Of a DNA stretch of 64,000 nucleotides, positions 26,827 to 35,530 are shown piece after piece (position 1 is the stretch's first letter; every line of letters begins with the position of its first letter). Source of the DNA: Staphylococcus succinus (GTDB taxonomy: Bacteria > Bacillota > Bacilli > Staphylococcales > Staphylococcaceae); contig NZ_CP118976.1 in NCBI RefSeq assembly GCF_029024945.1, positions 2,693,984 to 2,757,983 on the forward strand, written 5' to 3'. The notes beneath the pieces are model-generated. The model made no database searches, was not told the DNA's origin, and saw nothing but the letters and a program-made list of their open reading frames with translations. The translations under genes were made by a program, and so were the position numbers.

Positions 26827-27027
26827 ATGAATAACGGTACAGTAAAATGGTTTAATGCAGAAAAAGGTTTTGGTTTCATCGAAAGAGAAAACGGAAGCGA
26901 TCTTTTCGTTCATTTCTCAGGCATAGCTGCTGAAGGTTACAAATCTTTAGAAGAAGGTCAAAAAGTAGAATTTGACATCACTGAAGGACAACGTGGCGAA
27001 CAAGCTACTAACGTTGTTACTGTTTAA
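26827..27027 (+). CDS. Cold shock protein (CspA family)
   Basis: A 66-residue single cold-shock domain. RNP1 is KGFGFIER and RNP2 is DLFVHFS. NGTVKWFNAEKGFGFI is the canonical opening. It binds single-stranded RNA and acts as an RNA chaperone. The ATG at 26827 has GGAGGT 8 bases upstream. A longer frame runs through the leader and lacks support. A long AT-rich leader, as in cold-regulated csp genes, separates it from the LacI gene. Confidence 0.95.
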   Translation: MNNGTVKWFNAEKGFGFIERENGSDLFVHFSGIAAEGYKSLEEGQKVEFDITEGQRGEQATNVVTV

Positions 27028-27039
27028 ATCACTATCATA

Positions 27040-27077
27040 AAAAGCACCAAACTACGCTTTGTAGTTTGGTGCTTTTT
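27040..27077 (+). terminator. Terminator of the cold-shock gene
   Basis: AAAAGCACCAAACTAC and GTAGTTTGGTGCTTTTTT with a 5-base loop. Confidence 0.9.
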
Positions 27078-27135
27078 TTAATTATAATTCTCTTATAAAA
27101 ATTATTATTTGTATAGCTGTGTCTACATGAATGTT

Positions 27136-28119
27136 TTAGTAAGTCCCTCTTATAAAATCTGCTACTTTTTCTTTATAAAAGTTTTCAATCTCTAATTTTT
27201 CGCTTTCTGTGAAGGATTTAGTGTCTAATGTAGCTAAGTTCTGTTTCACCTGCTTTATATTTCTAAATCCTGGATTAATGCAAGAGATTTCTTTATAGTC
27301 TAAAATCCATTTTAATGCCGCGCTTGCCATAGAAGGACGATCTTCTCCAATCCATTGTAACTGGTTAGCTAGTTCAACACCTTTTTGCAATCCTAACCCT
27401 GAGAATGTTTCACCTACATTAAAGGATTCACCATTTTCATTGAATTTACGATGATCATCCTCAGAAAATTTAGTTTCAGATGTAAACTTACCTGTTAATA
27501 AACCACTCGCAAGTGGTACTCTCGCAATGATACCTACCCCCTGTTGATAAGCTTTAGGAATTAACTTTTCCAATGGCTTTTGTCGGAACATATTAAAGAT
27601 AATCTGTAAGCTTGCTACATTAGGATATTCTAAACAAATTAACCCTTCTTCAACTGACTCCACACTGACTCCATAATGTCGTATTAGCCCTTCTTCTGTT
27701 AATTGATCTAACACTTTAAAGACACTGCCATCTTTTAAAATGTCAGTAGCAGGACAATGGATTTGAAATAAATCAATTGAATCTCTATTTAATCGTTTTA
27801 GACTATCTTCACAGTATGCTTTTACTGTTTCGTAGCTGTAATTTTGTGGATCAGCAATATCTCCTTGCCTACAAAATTTAGTTGCAATATAGATTTCATC
27901 TTCTTTGCCTTCAGTAGCCTTAGCTAGTAATGCTTCACTATGTCCATCGCCATATACGTCAGCGGTATCAAAGAAGTTAACGCCTTGATCAATTGCATAT
28001 GATAAAGCTTTTAAAGCTTCTTCATCATTCGTTTCACCCCATGCGCCTCCAATTGCCCACGTACCAAAACTCACTTCACTAATCATCATGCCAGTATTGC
28101 CTAATTCACGATATTTCAT
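27136..28119 (-). CDS. Aldo/keto reductase
   Basis: A 327-residue NADPH-dependent (beta/alpha)8 oxidoreductase. Catalytic residues are visible: Asp in FFDTADVYGDGHSE with its Tyr, Lys in YIATKFC and His in LFQIHCP. The type is the YhdN/YajO group of general aldehyde or ketone reductases. The ribosome site AAGGGG precedes ATG 28119. It stands alone. A second aldo/keto reductase of a different subgroup lies at 54.2 kb. Confidence 0.85.
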   Translation of the reverse strand: MKYRELGNTGMMISEVSFGTWAIGGAWGETNDEEALKALSYAIDQGVNFFDTADVYGDGHSEALLAKATEGKEDEIYIATKFCRQGDIADPQNYSYETVKAYCEDSLKRLNRDSIDLFQIHCPATDILKDGSVFKVLDQLTEEGLIRHYGVSVESVEEGLICLEYPNVASLQIIFNMFRQKPLEKLIPKAYQQGVGIIARVPLASGLLTGKFTSETKFSEDDHRKFNENGESFNVGETFSGLGLQKGVELANQLQWIGEDRPSMASAALKWILDYKEISCINPGFRNIKQVKQNLATLDTKSFTESEKLEIENFYKEKVADFIRGTY

Positions 28120-28605
28120 AATGTACTCATCCCCTTATGTTATAAAAAATATATATTCTCTTTACCCTTTATTGATAAAATTATAAAGTTTATTTTTAAT
28201 TTTTATTCCTCAATCAAAATAACTATAATTACGCTTAAAAATAACTTTAAATTTAAATTGTGATATAAGTTCTCATTAATAATGTGTATCTTTTTGCATT
28301 TATAAGAAATAGGCGTATGCTTAAGGTGAATAATTACACTTTTACTAATAAGGAACTACAAAAACGAGGAGTGGTCAGTCAAATACTACTAATCACATGA
28401 CTCTCTTTTCTATAATTGTATTAACAAGCTTCATCAGCCCTTTTCACAGTTCATAATCTTCTAACAGGACATTTGTTTATAAATAATATGTAATACACTT
28501 GCGAATATGGATCATGTTGATAGTTATAAATATCAGTTTGAACTGTGTAAAACATTTATAATTACTTAGCCAAGAGGGACTCAAAAAATTGAGGAGTGAT
28601 TTATT
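28120..28605. other. Gap with no gene seen
   Basis: Holds divergent promoter regions for the aldo/keto reductase and the IsaB-like gene. No coding frame with a ribosome site and no strong hairpin. Confidence 0.4.
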
Positions 28606-29196
28606 ATGCGTAAAGTAGGGAAATTCCTTTCAGCAACTGTCGTAGTATCAACGCTTGTCTTAGGCTCTTCTGCAGCATATCTTACGACTGGTAGCCCAGA
28701 TGTACAAGCAGCTGAGCAAGTTCAAAAATGGGGTCACGGTGAAGGTGGTGCCAGTGGCGCAAGTAACGAAAGTGGTGCAAATTTAAAAGCTGAAACACCA
28801 TGGTATAACTATGAAGGCTATACAACATACGACCCTTCATTCACACAAGATTATAACTTCGTACGTGCTTTAAAATATGATAATGTCTCAATCAATGGAT
28901 ATAAAGTAGACACAAACAGTGACGATGATTATGATCATATGAAACAGGTTTATGATACAACTGTAGAGTTTAATAGTGATAATGAAGTGATTCGAATTTC
29001 TTTCGCAACTAAACCAGACTCAGTGTCTAAAGCAACATTTAAAAAAGCACATACGTCTAATAAAATAATTGATGAAGGTGTCACTAACGGGGGCGAGCAT
29101 GGTAATGGCACATTCGTAAAATACGCGACAAATGATGGTTCATACACAGCGTACTTTGACAAAGATAAAAAATTGATGCAAATAAACATTGGATAA
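28606..29196 (+). CDS. isaB: IsaB-like secreted staphylococcal antigen
   Basis: A 196-residue secreted protein. The signal peptide (basic start, hydrophobic core LSATVVVSTLVLG) ends near VQAA at about residue 36. A Gly/Ser/Ala-rich stretch follows and then the IsaB domain: WYNYEGYTTYDPSFTQDYNF, ALKYDNVSINGYKV, DSVSKATFKKAH and NDGSYTAYFDKDKKLMQI. In S. aureus IsaB is an extracellular nucleic-acid-binding immunodominant antigen. The Gly-rich insert after the signal peptide looks longer than in that protein. Ribosome site GAGGAG. Confidence 0.8.
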   Translation: MRKVGKFLSATVVVSTLVLGSSAAYLTTGSPDVQAAEQVQKWGHGEGGASGASNESGANLKAETPWYNYEGYTTYDPSFTQDYNFVRALKYDNVSINGYKVDTNSDDDYDHMKQVYDTTVEFNSDNEVIRISFATKPDSVSKATFKKAHTSNKIIDEGVTNGGEHGNGTFVKYATNDGSYTAYFDKDKKLMQINIG

Positions 29197-29243
29197 TAAA
29201 TTTGAGCAACAAATATAAGTAGTTACCTTAAAAGTGTGGATTT

Positions 29244-29280
29244 AAGCCTCTATTATCGATATGGATAATAGAGGCTTTAA
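29244..29280 (+). terminator. Terminator of the IsaB-like gene
   Basis: AAGCCTCTATTATC and GATAATAGAGGCTT around a 6-base loop. Confidence 0.85.
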
Positions 29281-29697
29281 AATTATAAACAACAGTCTCT
29301 TCTTTAATACAAAGAGGAGATTTGTCATTTTTAAGTTTATTTATAAAAATTTTTGTACTTAAACCGGCAAAATGTTCTAATGTATTGTTGTGTTTATTTT
29401 TGTTCCTATATAAGGTTTGTCTTGTAATACCGCTACTTTAAATATTATAACAATTAATACACTTTTTATTTTACTACTTTAATTCCATAAGTTTGTCGAC
29501 ATTTACTTTCCCCTTCTGAAAATATTCAAAAATAATAATTGAAAAAGTGAATTTCATATTAGATTGATAACGATATTTTTCATATTATTAGAACTAGTTA
29601 TTTCATTTATTTTTTACCTATTTACTTATCAAAAAAATATATCTATCATTTAAATTGTATAGTTTTTTAAAATATATTTTATATTCTAGGAGGGCAT
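29281..29697. other. Gap with a doubtful minus-strand open frame
   Basis: A minus-strand frame from 29437 to 29228 has no start codon but contains GITRQTLYRNKNK, which looks like a helix-turn-helix recognition helix. It overlaps the terminator above. It may be a relic, but one motif is not enough to call a gene. The rest leads to the DUF805 gene promoter. Confidence 0.3.
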
Positions 29698-30189
29698 ATG
29701 AATAAATCATCAAATCTTATTAGCAGCTATTTTAATTTTTGGAAACGTTGCTTAGATATTAATGGGAGGTCCACTCGTTCTGAATTTTGGCATCCTTTTT
29801 GGATTAATTTTTTAATCACTTCTCTTTTGGGAGTTTTTTCTGTAGGTACTTTAAGTAGTATCTTTGGTCTTATAACGCTTATACCATACTTTACTGTCAT
29901 GACCAGACGTTTACACGATTCAAATCGTTCAATGATTTTTGCGATACTATACTATATTGGCGGGTTTATCACTAAAGCTGCAGCAGTAATATTTGTTTTA
30001 GGTATTATATTTGCGACTATTAGTTTTGAAGAATTTGGTCTATTAGGTACTACATTTATTGCTAGCATATTTGGTGTAGTTATTACAGGCGTAGTTTCAT
30101 TGTATATTTTATATTTATTAATTAAGCCTGGTAATAAAAAAATGAATAGATATGGTTCTGGAGGCAGTTGCAGAACGCTAAGTGACTAG
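29698..30189 (+). CDS. DUF805 family membrane protein
   Basis: A 163-residue integral protein with four predicted helices. The family motif SYFNFWKRCLDINGRSTRSEFWHPFW (given here in part) and MTRRLHDSNRS after helix 2 are typical, as is the KPGNKKMNRYG tail. DUF805 proteins are inner-membrane proteins of unknown function. Ribosome site AGGAGG lies 5 bases upstream of the ATG. Confidence 0.85.
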   Translation: MNKSSNLISSYFNFWKRCLDINGRSTRSEFWHPFWINFLITSLLGVFSVGTLSSIFGLITLIPYFTVMTRRLHDSNRSMIFAILYYIGGFITKAAAVIFVLGIIFATISFEEFGLLGTTFIASIFGVVITGVVSLYILYLLIKPGNKKMNRYGSGGSCRTLSD

Positions 30190-30371
30190 TAGGCGAATAG
30201 TGTTTTACAATTTCTAATAGAAGAGGTTTTTCAACATGTTCTGACAATATTAGAATGATGAAAATATCGAGTGAATCTAGGATGTATTAGAAGAAATACA
30301 TATACATAAAGTAATTAAAGGGGATTTCTATAACTTCATACAAATAGATATTCTAAGAGAAGAGGGTAATA

Positions 30372-30830
30372 ATGGAAACTATAAAACAATATTGGGAAAA
30401 TTTTAGAGAAAAATATAACTTATCAGATAATCTACCTGAAGCATGGATGTTTGGAGATGGATCAGAAGTAATGGGAAATGAATTAGTAGAATTGGTTATT
30501 CGAGGTGTGAAAAGAGCAACTTGTTCAGCTAAATGTCTACATGATATTGAAGGTGAAGATATACCTGCTGAAGGACAATATAACATTGTTTTAAATGGTA
30601 AAAATGAACCAGCATGTATTATACAATACACCCAAATTGATATTACGCCAATGAATGAAGTGACTGAAACATTTGCAGCTTTAGAAGGTGAAGGAGATTT
30701 AAGTTATCAGTATTGGTATGATGAGCATGAGAGGTTCTTTCGTAAGGAACTCAGTTCATTTAATTTAGATTTTTCAGTTGATATTGATTTAGTTTGTCAG
30801 CAGTTTAGAGTAGTAGATGTAAACCAATAA
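30372..30830 (+). CDS. ASCH domain protein
   Basis: A 152-residue protein. The ASCH beta-barrel, thought to bind RNA or modified nucleosides, covers about residues 25-145: AWMFGDGSEVMGNELVELVI, then the GVKRAT stretch with the conserved Lys, and IIQYTQIDITPMNEV. Homologues are annotated as RNA-binding or as amidohydrolases of N4-acetylcytidine. Ribosome site AGAGG. It stands alone and is followed by a dispersed-family terminator. Confidence 0.8.
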   Translation: METIKQYWENFREKYNLSDNLPEAWMFGDGSEVMGNELVELVIRGVKRATCSAKCLHDIEGEDIPAEGQYNIVLNGKNEPACIIQYTQIDITPMNEVTETFAALEGEGDLSYQYWYDEHERFFRKELSSFNLDFSVDIDLVCQQFRVVDVNQ

Positions 30831-30934
30831 CTTAATCCATAATTAAATGTTAAGAAATACATTACATATAACCAAATTATAATTAACTACTCCCTTTTAA
30901 TCGTTATCATTGATGGGTGGAAGATTATATTAGA

Positions 30935-30963
30935 AAAGACTCCTTATTCAATAAGGAGTCTTT
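30935..30963. terminator. Hairpin terminator (dispersed family member)
   Basis: AAAGACTCCTTAT and ATAAGGAGTCTTT with a 3-base loop, followed by AAAATGTTTCAAA, as at 911 and 6985. Confidence 0.75.
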
Positions 30964-31075
30964 AAAATGTTTCAAAAGGTCATTTTGTACTAGTAACAAA
31001 GGGGTTAAGTATCCTCGTACTTTTCGGTAATTCTCGCTTTAGTTTTTCAATGTTATCAATAAACTAGATTCTAAC

Positions 31076-31273
31076 TTATCTTATTTTTTCCAAAGGATAT
31101 TCATAATAATCACATAAAATTTCTAAATCTTGTTGTGGTATTCGCTTATGCCCGTTTTCCCAGTTAAAAATTTGATAATTTTGATAGCATTTTCCATATT
31201 TTTCATTCAATAAAATCACAAGTTTTGAAATACTTAGTTTTTTCTTTTCACGTAAGTCGGTTAATATCTTCAT
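31076..31273 (-). CDS. XRE-family helix-turn-helix protein
   Basis: A 65-residue Cro/C1-type DNA-binding domain. LREKKKLSISKLVILLNEKYG gives the first helices, NYQIFNWENGHKRIPQQ the recognition helix and turn, and LEILCDYYEYPLEKI the last. It is all HTH with no sensor domain. The ATG at 31273 has AGGA upstream; a longer frame starts six codons before without a site. It may regulate the divergent hydrolase gene. Confidence 0.75.
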   Translation of the reverse strand: MKILTDLREKKKLSISKLVILLNEKYGKCYQNYQIFNWENGHKRIPQQDLEILCDYYEYPLEKIR

Positions 31274-31578
31274 ATTTATTCCTACTTTCATAATATATTT
31301 CAGTACAGGAAGTATTTTTTCGAAAGTAACATGATAATATTTTCAATACTAATTTACGTTAATTAACCTCACATCATTAAAATATTTTTTAATAAAAATA
31401 CACAAAGTCCTTAGTTATAAAATTAACTAATTTTATATAATGATAGTTATCGGAAATATATCAAAATTAAACCTTGTAGCAATAATAGTCGTTTTAAATT
31501 TTACGACTAATAGAATTTATCGTGTGTAATTACTGTAGTAAGACGTATATACTATTAACATATAAAGAGGGTGTATAT

Positions 31579-32685
31579 ATGAATGAGATAACAATAAAAA
31601 TTGATGAAATTGAGAAAAAAGAATTAGAAGATAAATTAAAAGCTACACGTTGGCCTCAGAGATTAAGTCGAAATAAGGATGTAGGATTAGAAGTAGAAAC
31701 AGTAAAAAGAATAGTGGATTTTTGGTTAAATGATTATGATTGGAATGCTTTAGAAAAACACTTGAATCAATTTAGAAATTTTTCAACATATATAAACAAA
31801 CAAAAAATCCATTTTATTTATGAAAAAGGAAAGGCGAATATCACAATTCCATTGATATTATTACATGGGTGGCCAGATAGCATTTTACGATATACAAAAG
31901 TTATAGAAAATTTGAAAGAAGGATTTGAATACAATGGAAAAAATATTTCTTTCGACATTATAATTCCTTCTATACCTGGATTTGGATTTTCTGAATTTAA
32001 TAAAGGATTAAATAACGAAGAAATTGCTAATATAATGTATTTATTAATGCACAGTGAATTGAATTATGATGAATTTATTGTGTCAGGGGGAGATATTGGA
32101 TCAGGCATTGCACGCTATATGGCTAAAAAATATCCGAATTCTATTAAAGGTCTTCATTTAACGGATATAGGAATAGTTAAGGACGTATTACAAAAGAATA
32201 AGGGCGTAACTGAAGATGAACTTAAATATAAAAAGAGAGCTAGTGAGTTCTTTGATAAAGAAGCTGGATATATGAATATACAGTCAACTAAGCCTCAGAC
32301 CTTAGCTTATGGACTTAACGATTCTCCTGTTGCCTTAATTTCATGGATAGGTGAGAAGTATTATTCTTGGAGTGGTTATAATTTATTAAGTATGAAAGAT
32401 ATTATTAATAATATTTATCTTTATTGGCACACCAAAAGTATTGGAACTTCAATGAATATATATCTTGAAAATGCAACTAGATTACCGCAACTAGGTGCTA
32501 TAGATTCTAAAACAGGCGTATCTATTTTCACTGAAGATATAATGATACCGCCTTACTCTTACATCCAAAGTCAATATAATTTAGTCTATTTTAATGAAAT
32601 TGGACAAGGAGGGCATTTTACCGCTATAGAATCTCCAGATTTATTTACGAATGAAATTATTAATTTTGTTAAACGCATTATCTAA
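31579..32685 (+). CDS. Epoxide hydrolase-like alpha/beta hydrolase
   Basis: A 368-residue protein with the epoxide-hydrolase N-terminal lid domain (about 5-105: KATRWPQR, WLNDYDWNALEKHLNQF) followed by an alpha/beta hydrolase core. HGWPDS carries the oxyanion loop, SGGDIGSG the nucleophile Asp and GQGGHF the His. It should open epoxides by way of a covalent ester. The ATG at 31579 follows AGAGGGTG; a frame 19 codons longer has no site. An HTH gene lies divergently upstream. Confidence 0.8.
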   Translation: MNEITIKIDEIEKKELEDKLKATRWPQRLSRNKDVGLEVETVKRIVDFWLNDYDWNALEKHLNQFRNFSTYINKQKIHFIYEKGKANITIPLILLHGWPDSILRYTKVIENLKEGFEYNGKNISFDIIIPSIPGFGFSEFNKGLNNEEIANIMYLLMHSELNYDEFIVSGGDIGSGIARYMAKKYPNSIKGLHLTDIGIVKDVLQKNKGVTEDELKYKKRASEFFDKEAGYMNIQSTKPQTLAYGLNDSPVALISWIGEKYYSWSGYNLLSMKDIINNIYLYWHTKSIGTSMNIYLENATRLPQLGAIDSKTGVSIFTEDIMIPPYSYIQSQYNLVYFNEIGQGGHFTAIESPDLFTNEIINFVKRII

Positions 32686-32767
32686 ATAATACTGTGATGA
32701 AATTATTTTATGATTTTATCTAGTAATACGGTTCCAATCACTGCATTTAGGTAAGCTCTAAATGCAC

Positions 32768-32797
32768 AAAGAGTCCCCTTAGTTAAGGGGACTCTTT
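32768..32797. terminator. Bidirectional terminator
   Basis: AAAGAGTCCCCTTA and TAAGGGGACTCTTT with a 2-base loop, between convergent genes. It is related in sequence to the dispersed hairpins. Confidence 0.85.
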
Positions 32798-32844
32798 GTA
32801 TCAACTATCTTTTTTAACACTGATAGAAAATTATTTTTCATTTA

Positions 32845-33291
32845 TTAAGAAAACCTGACGGCTTCTAACTTTTTAGTGATATCTTGCATAACATCAGCAA
32901 GTGTGATGCTACGCATTTCATTTTCCATACTTTGTTGAATTTTATCTAACTTTGAGTCCATTGCCATATGAATATTACTTCCGATTGGACAGTCTGGACT
33001 AGGATTTTCATGGAAATTAAACAAACTATCTTCGTTTACTAATTCCACTGCTTTATAAATATCATAAAATGTAATCTCACAGGGTTTTCTTGAAAGAGTA
33101 ATACCAGTTTTCCCTTGGCTAATACTGATAATACCAGCTGCTTTAAGATTTCCCATAACATTTCTTACAATAACAGGATTTACACCAATACTTCCAGCCA
33201 AAATGTTACTGGTAACTTTTTCACTTTCACCTAAATAATTAACTACCGATAAAAGATGAACCCCTATCGTAAATTTACTTGAAATCTGCAT
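32845..33291 (-). CDS. Rrf2-family transcriptional regulator (YwnA-like)
   Basis: A 148-residue winged-helix regulator. SKFTIGVHLLSVVNYLG starts the domain, VNPVIVRNVMGNLKAAGII is the recognition region, and NPSPDCPIG is the single-Cys motif typical of the YwnA branch, which has no Fe-S cluster triad. It lies 64 bases after a NAD(P)-dependent oxidoreductase gene on the same strand. An ACTTGTAA-type palindrome sits before its start and two more precede the oxidoreductase, so it probably represses both. Confidence 0.85.
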   Translation of the reverse strand: MQISSKFTIGVHLLSVVNYLGESEKVTSNILAGSIGVNPVIVRNVMGNLKAAGIISISQGKTGITLSRKPCEITFYDIYKAVELVNEDSLFNFHENPSPDCPIGSNIHMAMDSKLDKIQQSMENEMRSITLADVMQDITKKLEAVRFS

Positions 33292-33304
33292 TACAACAAC
33301 CTCC

Positions 33305-33331
33305 TTCTTGTAATGTATTCTCTTACAAGAA
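33305..33331. promoter_or_regulatory. Rrf2 operator A
   Basis: TTCTTGTAA, 9 bases, TTACAAGAA, directly upstream of the Rrf2 gene ribosome site. Confidence 0.65.
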
Positions 33332-33355
33332 ATCTGTCAATGCAGATTAGTATTG

Positions 33356-33985
33356 TTATTCGCTAACAACACTAATTCTTTCTTTAATATGACTACCTGA
33401 CTCAATCTCGTCAATCATTGCAATTGCATAATCTGCGTAAGAAATGACACTCTCACCTTGACTGTTGAGAATCAATTCTTCGCCACCTAGCGTATATTTT
33501 CCAGTTCTCTCACCATCTGCTTGGAAATCTCCTGCGGGACTGATATAAGTCCATTTAACATCATCATACTCACGAAGATCATCAAGAGCTTTCTGATGTG
33601 CATTAAGTACTTGTATGACTTCATCTGGGAAAGGTGTAACATCTGCAACAGTCTGAGTATGTTCTGCATTAACAAATAAACTTCCCGCTCCACCAACTAC
33701 TAATAATCTTGTTTCTGATTCTTTCAAAAGTTTAGCTAAATGGTTAGCTGCATCAGGAACAATATTAACCGTTTCCGGAGTCCAACCTCCCACTGCGTCA
33801 ACAATTACGTCATATTCTTCTATATCTTTCTTTTTAATATCAAAGACATCTTTGATAATTGCATCATTTGCACGTGTTTTGTTTTCCCCTCTAACAATGG
33901 CAGTAATATCCATACCGCGATTCAATCCTTCTTCTACAATTAATTGACCTGCTTTACCATTTGCTGCTACAACTGCTATTTTCAT
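33356..33985 (-). CDS. NAD(P)-dependent oxidoreductase (YwnB/NmrA-like)
   Basis: A 209-residue atypical short-chain dehydrogenase. MKIAVVAANGKAGQLIVEE is the dinucleotide loop; AVGGWTP and VVGGAGSLF follow the YwnB/BLVRB pattern. The KWTYISPAGDF segment provides the substrate side. The ATG at 33985 has AAAGGAGG 7 bases upstream; an 11-codon longer frame would include that site. Paired with the Rrf2 gene and preceded by two matching palindromes, it is likely induced by electrophile or redox stress. Confidence 0.8.
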   Translation of the reverse strand: MKIAVVAANGKAGQLIVEEGLNRGMDITAIVRGENKTRANDAIIKDVFDIKKKDIEEYDVIVDAVGGWTPETVNIVPDAANHLAKLLKESETRLLVVGGAGSLFVNAEHTQTVADVTPFPDEVIQVLNAHQKALDDLREYDDVKWTYISPAGDFQADGERTGKYTLGGEELILNSQGESVISYADYAIAMIDEIESGSHIKERISVVSE

Positions 33986-34018
33986 TATAATATCCTCCTT
34001 TGATAATGCCTTCTCCAA

Positions 34019-34044
34019 AACTTGTAAATAATTTATTACAAGTT
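34019..34044. promoter_or_regulatory. Rrf2 operator B
   Basis: AACTTGTAA, 8 bases, TTACAAGTT, upstream of the oxidoreductase gene. Confidence 0.65.
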
Positions 34045-34063
34045 CATCTTAACACCAACCACT

Positions 34064-34092
34064 AAACTTGTAAACCAACAAGTTACAAGTTT
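34064..34092. promoter_or_regulatory. Rrf2 operator C
   Basis: AAACTTGTAA, 9 bases, TTACAAGTTT, 45-48 bases from operator B, so the two may be bound cooperatively. Confidence 0.65.
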
Positions 34093-34163
34093 TGAATTAA
34101 AAAGACAAACTTAAAATGTGCCTTTGAGGTAATTAATTCTGTTTTATAATAAGGTCTATTCTA

Positions 34164-34445
34164 ATGCTTAAATCAGCTTTTATATCATTATTTTACAAAA
34201 TGCAATTTAGTATCAATAACAATAGCTTTCTAGATACTCATTTTTTTACTAAGGAAGATACTATAGAGAAAACACTAGAACATAATAGAATATATAAACA
34301 TGATTTAACTCAAATATTTTATGAAGATGCTTTAAAATCTAATTAGATGCCGACTAAAGATAAATATAAGAATCAAATAAATGATGAGAAGAAGACATAT
34401 ACAAAGAATATAAATAAAATTTATGAGTTTCTAAAAGAAATTTAA
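34164..34445 (+). pseudogene. Possible interrupted small gene
   Basis: A frame of 60 codons from ATG 34164 stops at a TAG and then continues in the same frame for 32 more codons (MPTKDKYKNQ ... KIYEFLKEI). The joined 93-residue product would be helical and Lys-rich at its end. There is no good ribosome site and no recognised family. It may be a decayed gene; 34446-34655 is otherwise empty. Confidence 0.25.
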
Positions 34446-34655
34446 TTTTTATGTTGGCCAGTTTATCCACTGAAATTATAGTAGCCACGTTATTAGAGTG
34501 CATATACTATTGTATGAAGAACAAAGTTCAATTGCACATGTATTACTTTTCTAATTTAATGTATCTTCAAATCTTTCTATTGAATTTTAGATTCTAGAAT
34601 TAGAGATAATAGTTTTTAATATGAATAATCCTTTTTCCACCTTTTCTATATTTTC

Positions 34656-35168
34656 TTAAGTAATTAATGAAATTCTAATATATTTTGGATTCTCCAAATT
34701 CATTAAACTGAACCTAGAATATTCATATACCTTAACTCCATGTCTATTTGCTATTTCTTCAAAATTCTCAATGTTGTGGGGGATTTCTACCCACTTATAA
34801 AAAGAGTGTTGATTTGTATTTTGGTTATCTTCCTGAAAATATTTCTCAAAAATTTTGTTTCTTGTTTTTATAATATTTAATCTTTCTTCAAGAACCTTAT
34901 TTATTTTTAAATTTATTATCATTTCTATAGATATCTCTACATTTAATGAAGACGTTTTAATATTACTGTTTAAAATTGTATTATTTATACTTTTGGCAAA
35001 TTTAGGAGAACATGCTAAAAAGCAAACACGTAAGCCTGTATTTAAAATCTTAGATAAGCTAGCTATATACATATTTTTGTGTAGCATATTTTGATATTGC
35101 GGGGTAGTTATCTGGAGCGATGAAAGAAAAAATATCGTCTTCTATTAATATTAATCCCTTATCATTAA
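34656..35168 (-). pseudogene. MocR/PdxR-type regulator relic (aminotransferase domain end)
   Basis: The minus strand encodes GLILIEDDIFSFIAPDNYPA, then after a one-base frameshift near 35065 YIASLSKILNTGLRVCFLAC, and on to a normal-looking end. This is the PLP-binding Lys region and C-terminal part of a fold-type I aminotransferase domain as in MocR regulators. The GntR DNA-binding half and the first part of the aminotransferase are missing. The sequence breaks off exactly where a plus-strand PhzF fragment begins. Confidence 0.75.
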
Positions 35169-35435
35169 TTACTTTTGCAAGTAACAGCAAAAGGGTCAAA
35201 GGTAGATTGTGTTTCAAGAAGCTTTGCACCAAAATTAAATGTAAAAGAAGACCCCGTTTGTGGATCAGGGCATTGTCATATTATTCCATATTGGTCAGAT
35301 AAATTAAAAAAAGATAATATAGTAGCATACCAAGCTTCCTCACGTGATGGCATAATATATGATACATATAAAAATGAGAAATTATTATTATATGGTAATG
35401 TAGCTTTATATTCTATAAGTAATTTATATATATAA
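35169..35435 (+). pseudogene. PhzF gene relic (C-terminal third)
   Basis: The frame LLLQVTAKGSKVDCVSRSFA, then PKLNVKEDPVCGSGHCHIIP and so on to SISNLYI matches the last 88 residues of the intact PhzF protein at 18.9-19.7 kb with most positions identical. A TAA precedes it in frame and there is no start. It abuts the MocR relic, so a single deletion removed the 5' halves of a divergent MocR-PhzF pair. Confidence 0.8.
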
Positions 35436-35471
35436 GAAAAGCGAGTACAAAATATTGTACTCGCTTTTCTT
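35434..35471. terminator. Bidirectional terminator
   Basis: AAGAAAAGCGAGTACAA and TTGTACTCGCTTTTCTT with a 4-base loop; it serves the PhzF relic and the FabH gene. Confidence 0.9.
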
Positions 35472-35530
35472 ATTTGGCTTTAATATCAAATTCCATCTCA
35501 TTTAGCCTTGTTTTAAATATGTTTCACCTT

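Noticed and set aside
29228..29437. Minus-strand frame with GITRQTLYRNKNK, like a recognition helix
   Set aside because: It has no start codon or ribosome site and runs through the IsaB-like gene terminator; one motif does not make a gene. Mentioned only in the gap entry.
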